Positions 53,456 through 62,277 of a DNA stretch of 64,000 nucleotides are shown here, piece after piece. The number at the start of each line of letters is the position of its first letter. Within the stretch, counting starts at the first letter, position 1. The notes beneath the pieces are model-generated. The model did no database searches. It was not told where the DNA came from and saw nothing but the letters and a program-made list of their open reading frames with translations. The DNA comes from Methanomassiliicoccales archaeon (GTDB lineage: Archaea > Thermoplasmatota > Thermoplasmata > Methanomassiliicoccales > UBA472), in contig JAPKYK010000004.1 in assembly GCA_026394395.1 (NCBI GenBank), positions 127,838 through 191,837 on the forward strand, written 5' to 3'. The position numbers were made by a program, and so were the translations under genes.

Positions 53456-53484
53456 CCTCTGGTATATCGACGATATGCCAGAGG
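53456..53484 (+). terminator. Hairpin after TBP
   Basis: CCTCTGGTATATCG (53456-53469) pairs with CGATATGCCAGAGG (53471-53484) with one mismatch, a loop of one base, 18 bases after the TBP stop. Could act as a terminator or RNA stabiliser. Confidence 0.5.
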
Positions 53485-53619
53485 ATCCTTGATTCAATAT
53501 TACCTTTACCGATCCCATTCCTGTTTGAGTAGGCATAACTGAAAAAAAGTGTAAGGGGGCAAGCTCCTGAACTTGCTTGCACGTTTGGCAAGGGGGCCGG
53601 CTCCTCCAGTCTGTCTCGA

Positions 53620-54340
53620 TCACTCACCCACGATAGGTATTTCGTCCTGTGGAACGGGGTAGATCGACTCGGTGGTCAGCTTGGCCCTGTTCAACAGAAC
53701 GAACACACCGGCCAACAGAGCGAGCAGGCCAGCTATCACATAGCTGAAAGCGTATCCAGAGCTGGCATCGGCGAACCCTCCGATAACGAGGCTGGCCAGA
53801 ACCGGACCGACGGACATGCCTATCGTCAGGATCATCGAGTTCACCGCTGTTGTCGATCCAAAGTTCTCCTTGGAACAGGCGCACCGGGAGGACGTCCTTC
53901 GCCATCCCCATGAGCAGCGTTATTGCGCCCATTCCGATGCCCTGAACGGCACGGAACACGATGAGAGAGCAGGTCCCAAAATATCGCGGCACCGATTATG
54001 CCGATCATATAGATGATCATGAGGAGGACGCGCTTTCGTCCCCACATCTCGCCCAGCTTTCCGGCGATAGGTTGGCGACCGCTCCAGAAAGAGTGTATAC
54101 CGTGAGGACCCATGCCAGGTCAGCTGAATTGACGGCTAGATCTTGCGCGATGCTCGGCAATGCCGGCACTAGCATAGTCTCGACGAATATAGTCAGAAGG
54201 CCCAGGATGGCCATTATCATGATGAGGAACAGATCATGCTTCTCTTTGCATCTTGAATCAACAAAATCCTGATGATTATTACTCTGCAAACTATCCATCC
54301 AGTCTACTCTGTGATGGAAGGGGTGCAATTTCAGAACCAT
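53620..54340 (-). pseudogene. Decayed MFS (DHA2-like) transporter
   Basis: Transporter-like sequence is spread over at least three frames: helix 1 region with V-P-A-L-P-S-I-A-Q-D-L, then P-I-A-G-K-L-G-E-M-W-G-R-K-R-V (MFS motif A) in a second, F-R-A-V-Q-G-I-G-M-G-A in a third, and M-S-V-G-P-V-L-A-S-L-V-I-G-G in the last. Total coding content is only about half a normal DHA2 transporter, so there is also a deletion. The gene is broken by frameshifts near 54070, 53985 and 53865. Confidence 0.75.
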
Positions 54341-54468
54341 ATATCAAATTAACGGTCTGATTATAATTCAGTAATACTATATATAATTAGAAAGAATTAC
54401 ACTCAGTTTAGACCCAGTTTCAAATCATCACTTTTTATTCTATAGCATGTTCAACTCAGTGAGGGATC

Positions 54469-55023
54469 ATGGGAACGATAGGTCCGTCACTTGATAGGGC
54501 GGTGTTCACCACTGGCCGGTTGCGCCTCCGACCAATGACGATGGAGGACGCGAAGGCCATGTACCACATCAAGTCCGACCCGCTGGTCACCGAGGGTTAC
54601 GGTCTGAACCCGCATCAAAGGCCGGAGGAGACCGCGGCCTGGGTGGAAAGATGCGTGGCCGATCGAGGACAAGGTACGGCCCTGACCTGGGCCATCGAAC
54701 TGAAAGAAAAGGGCTGCGTCATCGGCGAATGCTGCCTCTGGAACATCGATCAAGGTTCGCATCGCGCCGAGCTTGGTTATGAGCTGCATCACGCGCAATG
54801 GGGGAAGGGGCTGATGGTCGAAGCGCTGAGCCCCGTCCTGAACTTCGCCTTCGCTGATATGGAACTTCATCGAGTGGAAGCGTTCCCATTGGCAACCAAC
54901 CGCCCATCCATCAGCATCCTGCAGAAGCTATCCTTCGTCTATGAAGGCACTTACCGCCAACGGGTCCTCGTGAACCAAGGATATGTCGACCAATTGATCT
55001 TCGCCCTGCTCGAGGGCGACTAG
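54469..55023 (+). CDS. GNAT N-acetyltransferase (RimJ/RimL type)
   Basis: 184 residues. It has the GNAT fold: T-G-R-L-R-L-R-P-M at the N-terminus, E-L-G-Y-E-L and the acetyl-CoA pyrophosphate loop H-A-Q-W-G-K-G-L-M. Family members acetylate N-terminal or small amines; the substrate is unknown. GAGGG before the ATG is a fair ribosome site. It precedes the ogt-alkA pair with a 69-base gap. Confidence 0.88.
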   Translation: MGTIGPSLDRAVFTTGRLRLRPMTMEDAKAMYHIKSDPLVTEGYGLNPHQRPEETAAWVERCVADRGQGTALTWAIELKEKGCVIGECCLWNIDQGSHRAELGYELHHAQWGKGLMVEALSPVLNFAFADMELHRVEAFPLATNRPSISILQKLSFVYEGTYRQRVLVNQGYVDQLIFALLEGD

Positions 55024-55092
55024 AAGGAATCTTGATTACAAGGCCGAGAACTAAGGACAATGACCAACGTAGACCATTCAAGGTGAAAGACG

Positions 55093-55563
55093 ATGAAGGT
55101 ATATCATTTCATGACGGAAATGGGGACCATGGGCTTGGCCGGAAACGAAAAGGGGATCACTGCCGTCTATCTGCCTGGCGAGATGGCGCCCATGAATGGC
55201 GTAGAGGAGGAGACGCCCTTGTTGAAAGAGACCGCCAAGCAGATCAAGGAATACCTTTCTGGAAAAAGGAAGGGGTTCACCGTCCCGTTGGCTTTAGAAG
55301 GGACGGAGTTCTCCCGCCAGGTCTGGGAGGCCCTACGGAAGATACCTTACGGCCAGACACGCAGCTATGGTGAGGTGGCGGCCATGATCGGCAGGCCCGG
55401 AGCGGCCCGCGCCGTAGGCCAGGCCAACAACCGGAACCCCCTATCCATCATGATCCCCTGCCACAGAGTGATCGGCGCCGACGGGAAGCTGGTCGGCTTC
55501 GTTGCAGGCCTGAAGATTAAACAGCAGCTCCTGGAACTGGAGAAGCGACATGCTCGCTCTTGA
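55093..55563 (+). CDS. ogt: O6-methylguanine-DNA methyltransferase
   Basis: 156 residues. The active-site P-C-H-R-V (acceptor Cys) and G-F-V-A-G-L-K-I-K are typical of the Ogt/MGMT family, and R-S-Y-G-E-V-A is the DNA-binding recognition block. It removes alkyl groups from O6-guanine by self-alkylation. It overlaps the following glycosylase gene by 14 bases: an alkylation-repair operon. Confidence 0.95.
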   Translation: MKVYHFMTEMGTMGLAGNEKGITAVYLPGEMAPMNGVEEETPLLKETAKQIKEYLSGKRKGFTVPLALEGTEFSRQVWEALRKIPYGQTRSYGEVAAMIGRPGAARAVGQANNRNPLSIMIPCHRVIGADGKLVGFVAGLKIKQQLLELEKRHARS

Positions 55564-56152
55564 GTACGGCCGTAAGGAACTGGACCATCTCCGTAAAAGG
55601 GACCGGAGGTTGGGCCAGGTCATCGACCGCGTCGGCATGATCGAGACCGAGCTGTCCCCCGACCTCTTCTCCGCCCTGGTGAACAGCATCGTCTGCCAGC
55701 AGATATCCGGAAAAGCGGCGGATACGGTCTGGGGTAGGGTGAAGGAGCGTTTCGGAGATATAACGCCGGAGCGCTTCTTCGCCGCCTCCATCCAGAACAT
55801 ACAGACCTGCGGGATGTCCTTCCGCAAGGCCGAGTACGTCCGAGGCATCGCCGAGGCCTGCGTGCAAGGGAACCTCGACCTGGAGGCGTTGAACGATCTT
55901 TCAGATGAAGAGGTCATCAAGCGCCTGAGCGCGCTGCGGGGCGTTGGCATCTGGACGGCCGAGATGATGCTAATATTCTCGCTGCAGCGCCCGGACGTGG
56001 TGAGCTGGAGCGACCTGGCCATCAGGCGGGGGATGACGGTCCTCTACGGTCTTGATAAACTGGATAAGGACGATTTCGAAAGGTACCGGAAGCGGTATTC
56101 GCCATACGGGTCGATAGCCTCTCTTTACCTTTGGAAGATCTCTCACGAGTGA
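55550..56152 (+). CDS. alkA: DNA-3-methyladenine glycosylase (AlkA-like, HhH-GPD)
   Basis: 200 residues. I-V-C-Q-Q-I-S-G-K-A-A, the helix-hairpin-helix L-R-G-V-G-I-W-T-A-E-M and catalytic Asp in S-D-L-A-I-R-R-G mark the HhH-GPD superfamily, alkylbase branch. It excises alkylated bases, complementing the Ogt protein encoded upstream. The first ATG (55550) lies inside ogt, so translation is coupled. Confidence 0.93.
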   Translation: MLALEYGRKELDHLRKRDRRLGQVIDRVGMIETELSPDLFSALVNSIVCQQISGKAADTVWGRVKERFGDITPERFFAASIQNIQTCGMSFRKAEYVRGIAEACVQGNLDLEALNDLSDEEVIKRLSALRGVGIWTAEMMLIFSLQRPDVVSWSDLAIRRGMTVLYGLDKLDKDDFERYRKRYSPYGSIASLYLWKISHE

Positions 56153-56240
56153 TCTTCGGCCATTCCGTCGAACCTGAAGCGCACCCGCTACGCTCTGGAT
56201 ACGGGTCCGACACGATTTGAGACGGCCGTTAATTTCAGGG

Positions 56241-56250
56241 TTATATAATT
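56241..56250 (+). promoter_or_regulatory. TATA box of the 34-residue ORF
   Basis: TTATATAATT, about 36-45 bases before ATG 56286. Confidence 0.5.
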
Positions 56251-56285
56251 ATCGTTAAGTACGAATACGTCCATACAGGAACCTT

Positions 56286-56390
56286 ATGGCAATGTCCAAG
56301 AAGGATATGCAGAAGCAAAAGAAGAAGAACGAAGAGAAGAAGGCCGCTGCCGCCGACAAGGCTGCCCCGTCCAAAGGCAAGAAGAGATAA
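56286..56390 (+). CDS. 34-residue Lys/Ala-rich basic peptide
   Basis: ATG 56286 to TAA 56388-56390. Composition is about one-third Lys with Ala and Glu, and the product is probably a helical or disordered nucleic-acid-binding peptide. A TATA box and CAGGAACC before the ATG suggest a real, separately transcribed gene. Confidence 0.6.
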   Translation: MAMSKKDMQKQKKKNEEKKAAAADKAAPSKGKKR

Positions 56391-56517
56391 GCCCTTCTCC
56401 GAACGTTCCTTTTCGGCCATTCTAATGGCCACAAGTCCTTACCCCACTGGGGGTCACAACCTCATTTTTCCCATTTTCTTAATGTTCCCCAGAGGATGCT
56501 CCGCCCAGAGGCAGCGG

Positions 56518-56525
56518 TTTATATT
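56518..56525 (+). promoter_or_regulatory. TATA box of the stand-alone ABC ATPase gene
   Basis: TTTATATT, 22-29 bases before ATG 56547; this puts the transcript start at the start codon and excludes the earlier in-frame ATG 56496. Confidence 0.6.
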
Positions 56526-56546
56526 CCCCGACCGATACGGTTCCGA

Positions 56547-57368
56547 ATGCCCGCCAGTCCCATCATCGAGATGCATAATATGCGCGTGACCAAAGGTTCG
56601 GCCATCCTGTTGAAGGGCGTGGACCTGACCATCAGGGAGGGCGAACGACTGGTGGTCCTCGGACCGAACGGTTCCGGGAAATCTTCCCTCATAAAGACCA
56701 TGATGGGCGAGCACCGGCACGACACCTCGGTCGAGGGGGCCTTCGTCAAGCTGAGGGGGACGGACCTTTGGAACCTGTTCGACGTGAGGAAGGCCTTCGG
56801 TCTGGTCTCCGCCGAGCTGCAGACGGACTTCACCAGGGACATGGAATGCCTGGACGTGGTCGTTTCCGGCTTCTTCGGTTCCCTGGGAACGAACAGGTCG
56901 CAGGAGGTATCTCCAAAGATGACCGAACGGGCCATGACCAACCTGGCCTCCATCGGTTCCGAGCATCTCGCCGAACGGAGGTTCCATACGCTCTCCACCG
57001 GGGAGGCCCGCCGGGTCCTCATGGCCCGGGCGCTGGTGAACTCGCCGGTAGCGCTCATACTGGACGAACCGATGAGCTCCCTGGACCTCATCGGCAAACA
57101 GCTGGTGCGCCAGGCCATTCGTTCTCTGGCCCAGCAAGGGCGCACCCTGGTGCTGGTCACCCACGACCCCTCGGACATCGTGCCGGAGATGGACCGCGTG
57201 GTCATGGTCAAGGATGGGACCATCTTCAGGGACGGAGGCATGGACCTGCTCAACGAGGGGAACCTCTCCGCCCTGTTCGAAGGGCCTATAGGTCTGACCC
57301 ATATCGAGGGAAGGTATTTTGCCTGGCCCAGGGACCAGGAGCAACGATCTGCGGAGCGACCGGATTAG
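56547..57368 (+). CDS. Stand-alone ABC ATPase (ModF/YlmA-like)
   Basis: 273 residues. Walker A L-G-P-N-G-S-G-K-S-S, signature L-S-T-G-E-A-R-R-V-L-M-A-R-A (STGE instead of the usual SGGQ), Walker B L-I-L-D-E-P-M-S-S-L-D and switch V-T-H-D. No permease is adjacent; the LSTGE signature is shared with cytosolic ModF/YlmA-type ATPases. Its function is not known. ATG 56547 is fixed by the TATA box. It ends with TAG. Confidence 0.85.
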   Translation: MPASPIIEMHNMRVTKGSAILLKGVDLTIREGERLVVLGPNGSGKSSLIKTMMGEHRHDTSVEGAFVKLRGTDLWNLFDVRKAFGLVSAELQTDFTRDMECLDVVVSGFFGSLGTNRSQEVSPKMTERAMTNLASIGSEHLAERRFHTLSTGEARRVLMARALVNSPVALILDEPMSSLDLIGKQLVRQAIRSLAQQGRTLVLVTHDPSDIVPEMDRVVMVKDGTIFRDGGMDLLNEGNLSALFEGPIGLTHIEGRYFAWPRDQEQRSAERPD

Positions 57369-57449
57369 ACCCATAACAGGCACGGACGTTCCGAGCTCGA
57401 AAAATCATCCCGAGGTACGGCAGCGGTTAGTGGTGATTTCCCAATCCTG

Positions 57450-57456
57450 ATATACC
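57450..57456 (+). promoter_or_regulatory. TATA box of the M29 aminopeptidase gene
   Basis: ATATACC lies 25-31 bases before ATG 57481, implying a leaderless transcript. Confidence 0.5.
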
Positions 57457-57480
57457 TTCCAAGGGATTAACTGGGCTCGT

Positions 57481-58596
57481 ATGTACGACCCAAGAATGCG
57501 AAAATTGGCCGACGTGCTCATAGATCACTCCGTCAAGCTCCAGAAGGGAGAGACGGTTTACATCGAAGCGTTCGACATACCCACGGAAATGGTGGAGGTA
57601 CTGTTGGACAAGATATACGAAGTCGGAGGCGTCCCCATGGTAACCCTCCGGTCCGCCAAGATCCTGAGAAAATTACTGATTGGCGCTGACCAAAAGACCA
57701 TATCCCAGATCGGGGAGATCGAGCTGGAAAAAATGAAGAAGGCCCAGGCCTACATAGGCATGCGCGGCTCCTTCAACATCACCGAGAACTCCGATGTTCC
57801 GGCGGAGAAGATCGATCTCTACATGAAGTACTGGTCCGGTCCGGTGCACACCGGTTACCGGGTGCCCAAGACCAAGTGGGTTGTCCTCAGATGGCCGACC
57901 TCGTCCATGGCCCAGCAGGCCCAGATGTCCACCGAGGCCTTCGAGGATTTCTATTTCAACACCTGCACCCTCGACTACCCGAAGATGTCCAGGGCGATGG
58001 ACCCCCTTGTGAAAGTGATGGAGCGTACCGACAAGGTGCGCATCGTCAGCCCTGGGACCGACCTCAATTTCTCTATCAAAGGAATGCCGGCCATCAAATG
58101 CGAGGGCGATCGGAACATCCCTGACGGGGAGGTCTTCACCGCCCCGATCAAGAACTCGGTCAACGGCATCATCAGTTACAATACCAGGACACTGTACCAG
58201 GGCAAGGTTTTCGACAACGTGGTTCTGAAGTTCAAGAATGGGAAGATAGTAGAAGCCACCAGCTCCGACACCAAGTCCCAGAACATCATTCACGATACAG
58301 ACCCCGGGGCAAGGTACGTCGGCGAGTTCGCCATTGGCGTCAACCCGTTCATCAACCAGGCCATGCTCGACACCCTGTTCGACGAGAAGATCGCCGGTTC
58401 CATACACTTCACCCCCGGCAACGCCTATCAGGAGTCGGACAACGGCAACAAGTCAACCGTGCACTGGGACATGGTGCTGATACAGACGCCGGAAATGGGC
58501 GGCGGGGAGATCTATTTCGACGGCAAGCTGGTCCGCAAGGACGGTCGCTTCGTCGTCGATGAGCTCAAGGGCCTGAACCCGGAGAACCTGGTCTGA
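57481..58596 (+). CDS. M29-family aminopeptidase
   Basis: 371 residues. The leucyl aminopeptidase (thermophilic metalloprotease) family has N-terminal L-A-D-V-L-I-D-H-S, G-E-F-A-I-G-V-N-P with a metal-binding Glu, S-I-H-F-T-P-G-N-A-Y and V-H-W-D-M-V with metal-binding His and Asp. It trims N-terminal residues of peptides in the cytosol. Its 3' end overlaps the convergent zinc-ribbon gene by 32 bases. Confidence 0.92.
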   Translation: MYDPRMRKLADVLIDHSVKLQKGETVYIEAFDIPTEMVEVLLDKIYEVGGVPMVTLRSAKILRKLLIGADQKTISQIGEIELEKMKKAQAYIGMRGSFNITENSDVPAEKIDLYMKYWSGPVHTGYRVPKTKWVVLRWPTSSMAQQAQMSTEAFEDFYFNTCTLDYPKMSRAMDPLVKVMERTDKVRIVSPGTDLNFSIKGMPAIKCEGDRNIPDGEVFTAPIKNSVNGIISYNTRTLYQGKVFDNVVLKFKNGKIVEATSSDTKSQNIIHDTDPGARYVGEFAIGVNPFINQAMLDTLFDEKIAGSIHFTPGNAYQESDNGNKSTVHWDMVLIQTPEMGGGEIYFDGKLVRKDGRFVVDELKGLNPENLV

Positions 58597-59224
58597 CGGC
58601 ATAGGTCACATTCGGACGCACGCTCCTGAGAGAGGCGGAGGCGGGCATCAATGCGACGGCCGTCAAGGCGATGCTGACGACGAACGCCAGGTAAAGCCCA
58701 AATCCAGGTTCGAGCACGACGATCGAAGAGTAGGTGTCCATCTGGACCTGGACCGTTTCCAGGTAATCGTGAAGCACGATCACGAAAGCCGCGATGCCCA
58801 GGCCCGCCAGGATGTACCTCCTCGCCCTCAGGCCCTTGACGATGTGGTCCGATAGGACTATAACCGCGCCAACCAGGGCCAACAGGGTAAGGAAACCTCC
58901 GAACAGGTAATCGTAGCTGTACGCCGGAACGGTCAGGACACCATCGAACACGCTCAACCAGGGCGTCATGGGCACCACGGCCATGAGCGTCAACAGCACG
59001 ATGAGGGCCGTTCTCCGTGGGAGCGGACCCGTGTCGTCCTCACGGCATTTGGCCTTGATCTGTTTTCTGTCCAGCACGATGTGCGGGGTGCCTTCCTTCT
59101 TGACCTTATCATTTCGCCCCGTGCCATCTCCAGGCAGGAACCGGTGTCCGCATTGGTTGCAGAACACATAATTGCTCCTCAATCTGGCCTTGCACTTCGG
59201 GCATTCTTTGGATTTACCCACCAT
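58565..59224 (-). CDS. Zinc-ribbon membrane protein, unknown
   Basis: 219 residues. An N-terminal zinc ribbon C-P-K-C and C-N-Q-C-G (about 8-27), a basic linker with K-A-K-C, and about five hydrophobic helices in the C-terminal two-thirds. Start ATG 59224 (M-V-G-K-S-K-E-C). Its tail overlaps the M29 gene by 32 bases. No family was recognised. Confidence 0.72.
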   Translation of the reverse strand: MVGKSKECPKCKARLRSNYVFCNQCGHRFLPGDGTGRNDKVKKEGTPHIVLDRKQIKAKCREDDTGPLPRRTALIVLLTLMAVVPMTPWLSVFDGVLTVPAYSYDYLFGGFLTLLALVGAVIVLSDHIVKGLRARRYILAGLGIAAFVIVLHDYLETVQVQMDTYSSIVVLEPGFGLYLAFVVSIALTAVALMPASASLRSVRPNVTYAVRPGSPGSGP

Positions 59225-59351
59225 GCTGTTGCATCGTCCGCCGAGGTACATCCCCCGTAGCAGTACAATCAAGTTAATCCGGTCCGCCCATGAACGGTTA
59301 AATAATTGAGAATGGAATCAAGTGATGTTGACATCCGACTGCCGCATAGAG

Positions 59352-59948
59352 ATGGCCTACATCGACCCGGAGATATACACCTCCATCGTTAACCACGAGC
59401 TGCGCAAGAGCATCCTGACCAAGCTGTACCGCTCCACCCGGGACTTGCCGATAAGCAAGCAGGAACTGGCCGATGCGCTAGGCATCGAATATCAACAGAT
59501 GGTATATCAGCTCAACCACCATCTCCGGGAATTCTGGTCGGTCAAGGAGGAGCATAAGGTGCGTGGGACCCGCATGGAGCTCATCGAGGCCGCCCATCCA
59601 TACGCTGTCTTCATAACCATCGGCAAGGACCACGGGATCTTCCTGGTAGATCCTTTGGCCGACCTTTACGGCCCGGTGGTCAAAGTGGGCGTGCGCTGCG
59701 ACCAGTGCAGCAAGGAGGAGGCGGAGAGCTGCATGAGGTTCGCCCAGTCCCGCTTCGACGCCCAGGAGCTGACTCCCTCGGAGAAGGGGGTGCTCACCGC
59801 CAACAACCGCAAGCCCACCTACCGGCCCATGGACCTGGCTCTGTTGGCGGCCATCAAAGGCATCCCGGCCGGCCAGAGCTGCGTCATCGACATCCCCTGT
59901 CAGACCTGCGCCTTCCTTCGGCGGACCATCCGCATCGAGGGACTGTAA
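59352..59948 (+). CDS. HTH regulator with Cys-rich C-terminal domain
   Basis: 198 residues. An ArsR/winged-helix region (R-K-S-I-L-T-K-L-Y, then I-S-K-Q-E-L-A-D-A-L-G-I) is followed by an effector part with C-D-Q-C-S-K-E-E-A-E-S-C and C-Q-T-C, which could bind metal or an iron-sulfur cluster. It lies just upstream of the CobW-type GTPase (49 bases), so it may regulate or sense metal cofactor supply. ATG 59352 is used; a TTAAATAATT box near 59300 makes earlier starts unlikely. Confidence 0.75.
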   Translation: MAYIDPEIYTSIVNHELRKSILTKLYRSTRDLPISKQELADALGIEYQQMVYQLNHHLREFWSVKEEHKVRGTRMELIEAAHPYAVFITIGKDHGIFLVDPLADLYGPVVKVGVRCDQCSKEEAESCMRFAQSRFDAQELTPSEKGVLTANNRKPTYRPMDLALLAAIKGIPAGQSCVIDIPCQTCAFLRRTIRIEGL

Positions 59949-59997
59949 TATTGGAGTCCCAAGAAACGTATAAGCACGTCGGAACGATACCCCGTGC

Positions 59998-61098
59998 ATG
60001 CAGTCCGGAGAGAACACCCCTACCAGGTTCGTCGTCATCGGCGGTTACCTGGGGGCGGGGAAGACCACCCTGGCCGCGGCGCTGGGGAAGGAACTGAGGT
60101 CCAAGCACGGAAAGTCCGTGGCCATCATCACCAACGATCAGGGGAACGTGCTAGTGGACACGGAATACATGAAGGACGCCGGCTTCGACGTGAAGGACGT
60201 GCTGGGCGGCTGCTTCTGCGCCAACTTCGGGGAGTTCGTGAAGAACGCACGCACACTGGTGTCCATGGGCCGCCCGAACGTTATAATCGCCGAACCGATC
60301 GGCACGTCCACGGCCATACTAGGCTCCGTAGTGGCCCCGCTGCGCAGCATGTACCCGGACGAGTTCCAGGTGGCCCCCTTCTTCGTGATCGTGGATGGCA
60401 CCCGGGCCACAGAGCTATTGAAACGGCCGGAGGGGTTCGGACTGGGCGGCGGAAAGCTAATCCCTGTGCACCAGGTCAGCGAGGCGGAGTACGTGCTGAT
60501 TTCCAAGGCCGACCGCCTCAGCGAAGCGGACGTGGAGAAGGCCACCGCGGCCGTGCGCAAGGACACCACCGCCGAGGTCATCGTCTGCTCCGCTTTCAGC
60601 AGGAAGAACCTGGACAAGATAGTGGACATCGTCCTCTCGGACCAGGTCAGCACTAAGGAGGCCAAGGAGGTGGACCAGAAGATCTTCGCGGTGGAGAAGG
60701 CCTCCATGGGCTGGTTCAACGCCTACGCCCGATTGGTGTCCGAGGGGCGCCTGGACGTCAACGCTTTCATCACCTCCCTAATAAGGAAGGTGGCCACGGA
60801 CTTCCCGCCCGAGACCATCGGGCACGTCAAGGTCATGCTGACGTCGCCCACGGCCGCGGCCAAGATGAGCTTGGTGGAGGACCGCATGCAGGTGGACGGA
60901 CTGAAAGGAGGGCGTTATTTCACCGGGGAAGGAAAACTGGTGCTCAACGCTCGGGTCTCCGCCTCCCCCAACGAGCTAAAGAAAGCAATAGAGAAGGCCA
61001 TCGCCGACACCGCCCTCGAGACCGGAGTCCAGGTGCTGGAGATGGGCGAGGCCTGCTTCACGCCCAAGCCGGAGGCGCCCACCTTCTTCCGGAAGTGA
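59998..61098 (+). CDS. CobW/COG0523-type GTPase, metal-cofactor chaperone
   Basis: 366 residues. P-loop G-Y-L-G-A-G-K-T-T, Walker B-like region N-V-I-I-A-E-P-I-G, guanine motif S-K-A-D-R-L and G-G-C-F-C, a variant of the metal-binding CxCC motif. COG0523 proteins deliver zinc, cobalt or nickel to enzymes or into cofactors. The C-terminal half (about 240-366) carries the substrate-binding domain. Methylotrophic archaea use similar proteins near corrinoid methyltransferases, but none is in the window. Confidence 0.87.
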   Translation: MQSGENTPTRFVVIGGYLGAGKTTLAAALGKELRSKHGKSVAIITNDQGNVLVDTEYMKDAGFDVKDVLGGCFCANFGEFVKNARTLVSMGRPNVIIAEPIGTSTAILGSVVAPLRSMYPDEFQVAPFFVIVDGTRATELLKRPEGFGLGGGKLIPVHQVSEAEYVLISKADRLSEADVEKATAAVRKDTTAEVIVCSAFSRKNLDKIVDIVLSDQVSTKEAKEVDQKIFAVEKASMGWFNAYARLVSEGRLDVNAFITSLIRKVATDFPPETIGHVKVMLTSPTAAAKMSLVEDRMQVDGLKGGRYFTGEGKLVLNARVSASPNELKKAIEKAIADTALETGVQVLEMGEACFTPKPEAPTFFRK

Positions 61099-61227
61099 AA
61101 ATAAAGCGCGAAAATCGAATTATCTCCCAATTTCTTCCTGATTTTTTTCTATTTCATGAAAAAAAGGTCGTTCTGAACGTTGTTTCATCGGAATTCTTAA
61201 GACATAACAAAGGAGTCCGGGTGCGAG

Positions 61228-61671
61228 ATGCCCGTAGTCGACGCCATGAACCGGCGCATCCTGAACCTCCTGGTCAACGACGGCAGGATGACGCACAACG
61301 ATATCGCCGCCAAGCTCAAGCGCTCCCCATCCACGGTGCGGGACCGCATCGTGCGCATGGAGAACGACGGCATCATCCTCGGCTACTTCGCCGTGGTGAA
61401 CAACGAAAGGATGGGCATACGGGTGGACGCCATACTGCTGGCCAATCTCAAGCCGGGCGTTCCATCGGAGGAGCTGCGCAAGCTCCGGGGAGTGGAGGAG
61501 GTCAAGGAGGTGCTGCAGATCAGCGGCCCCCGCCGGATCATGGTCCGGCTGCAGGCCAAGGACTCCTCCGACCTGGAGCACGCCCTGTCCAATAAGATAT
61601 TGCCGGTGGGATTGGAGGACATCGAGCTGCGCATGGTCATGAGCTCGGCCAACCGCCTCCCGGGCAACTAG
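61228..61671 (+). CDS. Lrp/AsnC-family regulator
   Basis: 147 residues. An N-terminal helix-turn-helix (N-R-R-I-L-N-L-L-V-N-D-G-R, then H-N-D-I-A-A-K-L-K-R-S and V-R-D-R-I-V-R-M) is followed by an alpha/beta RAM ligand-binding domain. Such regulators respond to amino acids as octamers. GGTGCGAG before the ATG is a plausible ribosome site. Its TAG stop interlocks with the convergent fragment by four bases. Confidence 0.92.
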   Translation: MPVVDAMNRRILNLLVNDGRMTHNDIAAKLKRSPSTVRDRIVRMENDGIILGYFAVVNNERMGIRVDAILLANLKPGVPSEELRKLRGVEEVKEVLQISGPRRIMVRLQAKDSSDLEHALSNKILPVGLEDIELRMVMSSANRLPGN

Positions 61672-61970
61672 ATGTTGGTCTTGTCGTAGTACCCGGAGAA
61701 GGGCCGGCTGGAGCTGGGGGCGATCTTGACGAACTTTGAAAGGTCGTCAGGCACCTCCATCTTGAAGGCCGCCTTAAAATCGTCCAGCAACCCCCGTACA
61801 TCCGCGTCGTCGTCCTCCGTCAGCACGGACAAGGCCGCCTCGGGCCCCAATTGCTCTGGGGCCACCTCGCCGCGAACGTAGATGCGCCCTCCGTGCATGC
61901 CCGCGCACATGGATGCTACCCTTGGCAGACGGGGAGCCAGTAGTATATTAGATTTATTGTTCTGACACAC
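61668..61970 (-). pseudogene. Truncated GXGXG-domain (GltB C-terminal-like) fragment
   Basis: The 100-codon frame (GTG 61970, TAG 61670-61668) contains H-G-G-R-I-Y-V-R-G and K-I-A-P-S-S-S-R-P, the C-terminal part of the glutamate synthase alpha C-domain (GXGXG repeat) fold. A complete domain is about 240 residues, so two-thirds is missing on the N-terminal side. In the same frame upstream an ATG at 62036 is followed by 20 codons and a TAG at 61973-61971. Gene remnant, or less likely an amber-containing gene. Confidence 0.6.
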
Positions 61971-62093
61971 CTATAGCATTGCCTGCTTATTCAGACTGCG
62001 CTCCAGATTCTGAGCGCCGTACCCTTGCCGGACCATCGAAAAAGCTTATAATATTTAGTCATTGCTAAAATAACAGTATTTTTTTGGTTATTT

Positions 62094-62108
62094 ATACGAA
62101 TATCGTAT
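62094..62108. promoter_or_regulatory. Palindrome ATACGA-ATA-TCGTAT
   Basis: Perfect 6-bp arms with a three-base centre in the A+T-rich region between the GltB-like fragment and the HTH-CBS gene; a candidate operator. Confidence 0.4.
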
Positions 62109-62268
62109 CAATTATGCCTAAAATAGTCATAAATCATCCATAAAATAGGGAGAACCAATCATTTTTTTCAATTAGACCATTCATTTGTCTAAAGGACTCA
62201 AATTCAATGGTTTGATTCTTCAGCGTATATGGAATATCGCGCTGGAAAATGATAATAATATGATACAC

Positions 62269-62277
62269 GTTTATAGA
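62269..62277 (+). promoter_or_regulatory. TATA box of the HTH-CBS regulator
   Basis: GTTTATAGA, 27-35 bases before ATG 62304, giving a leaderless or very short-leader transcript. Confidence 0.5.

Noticed and set aside
53550..53610. Imperfect direct repeats (AAGGGGGC...GGCTCCT) before the MFS remnant
   Set aside because: Only two copies with many mismatches; no CRISPR-like spacing or insertion-sequence ends seen.
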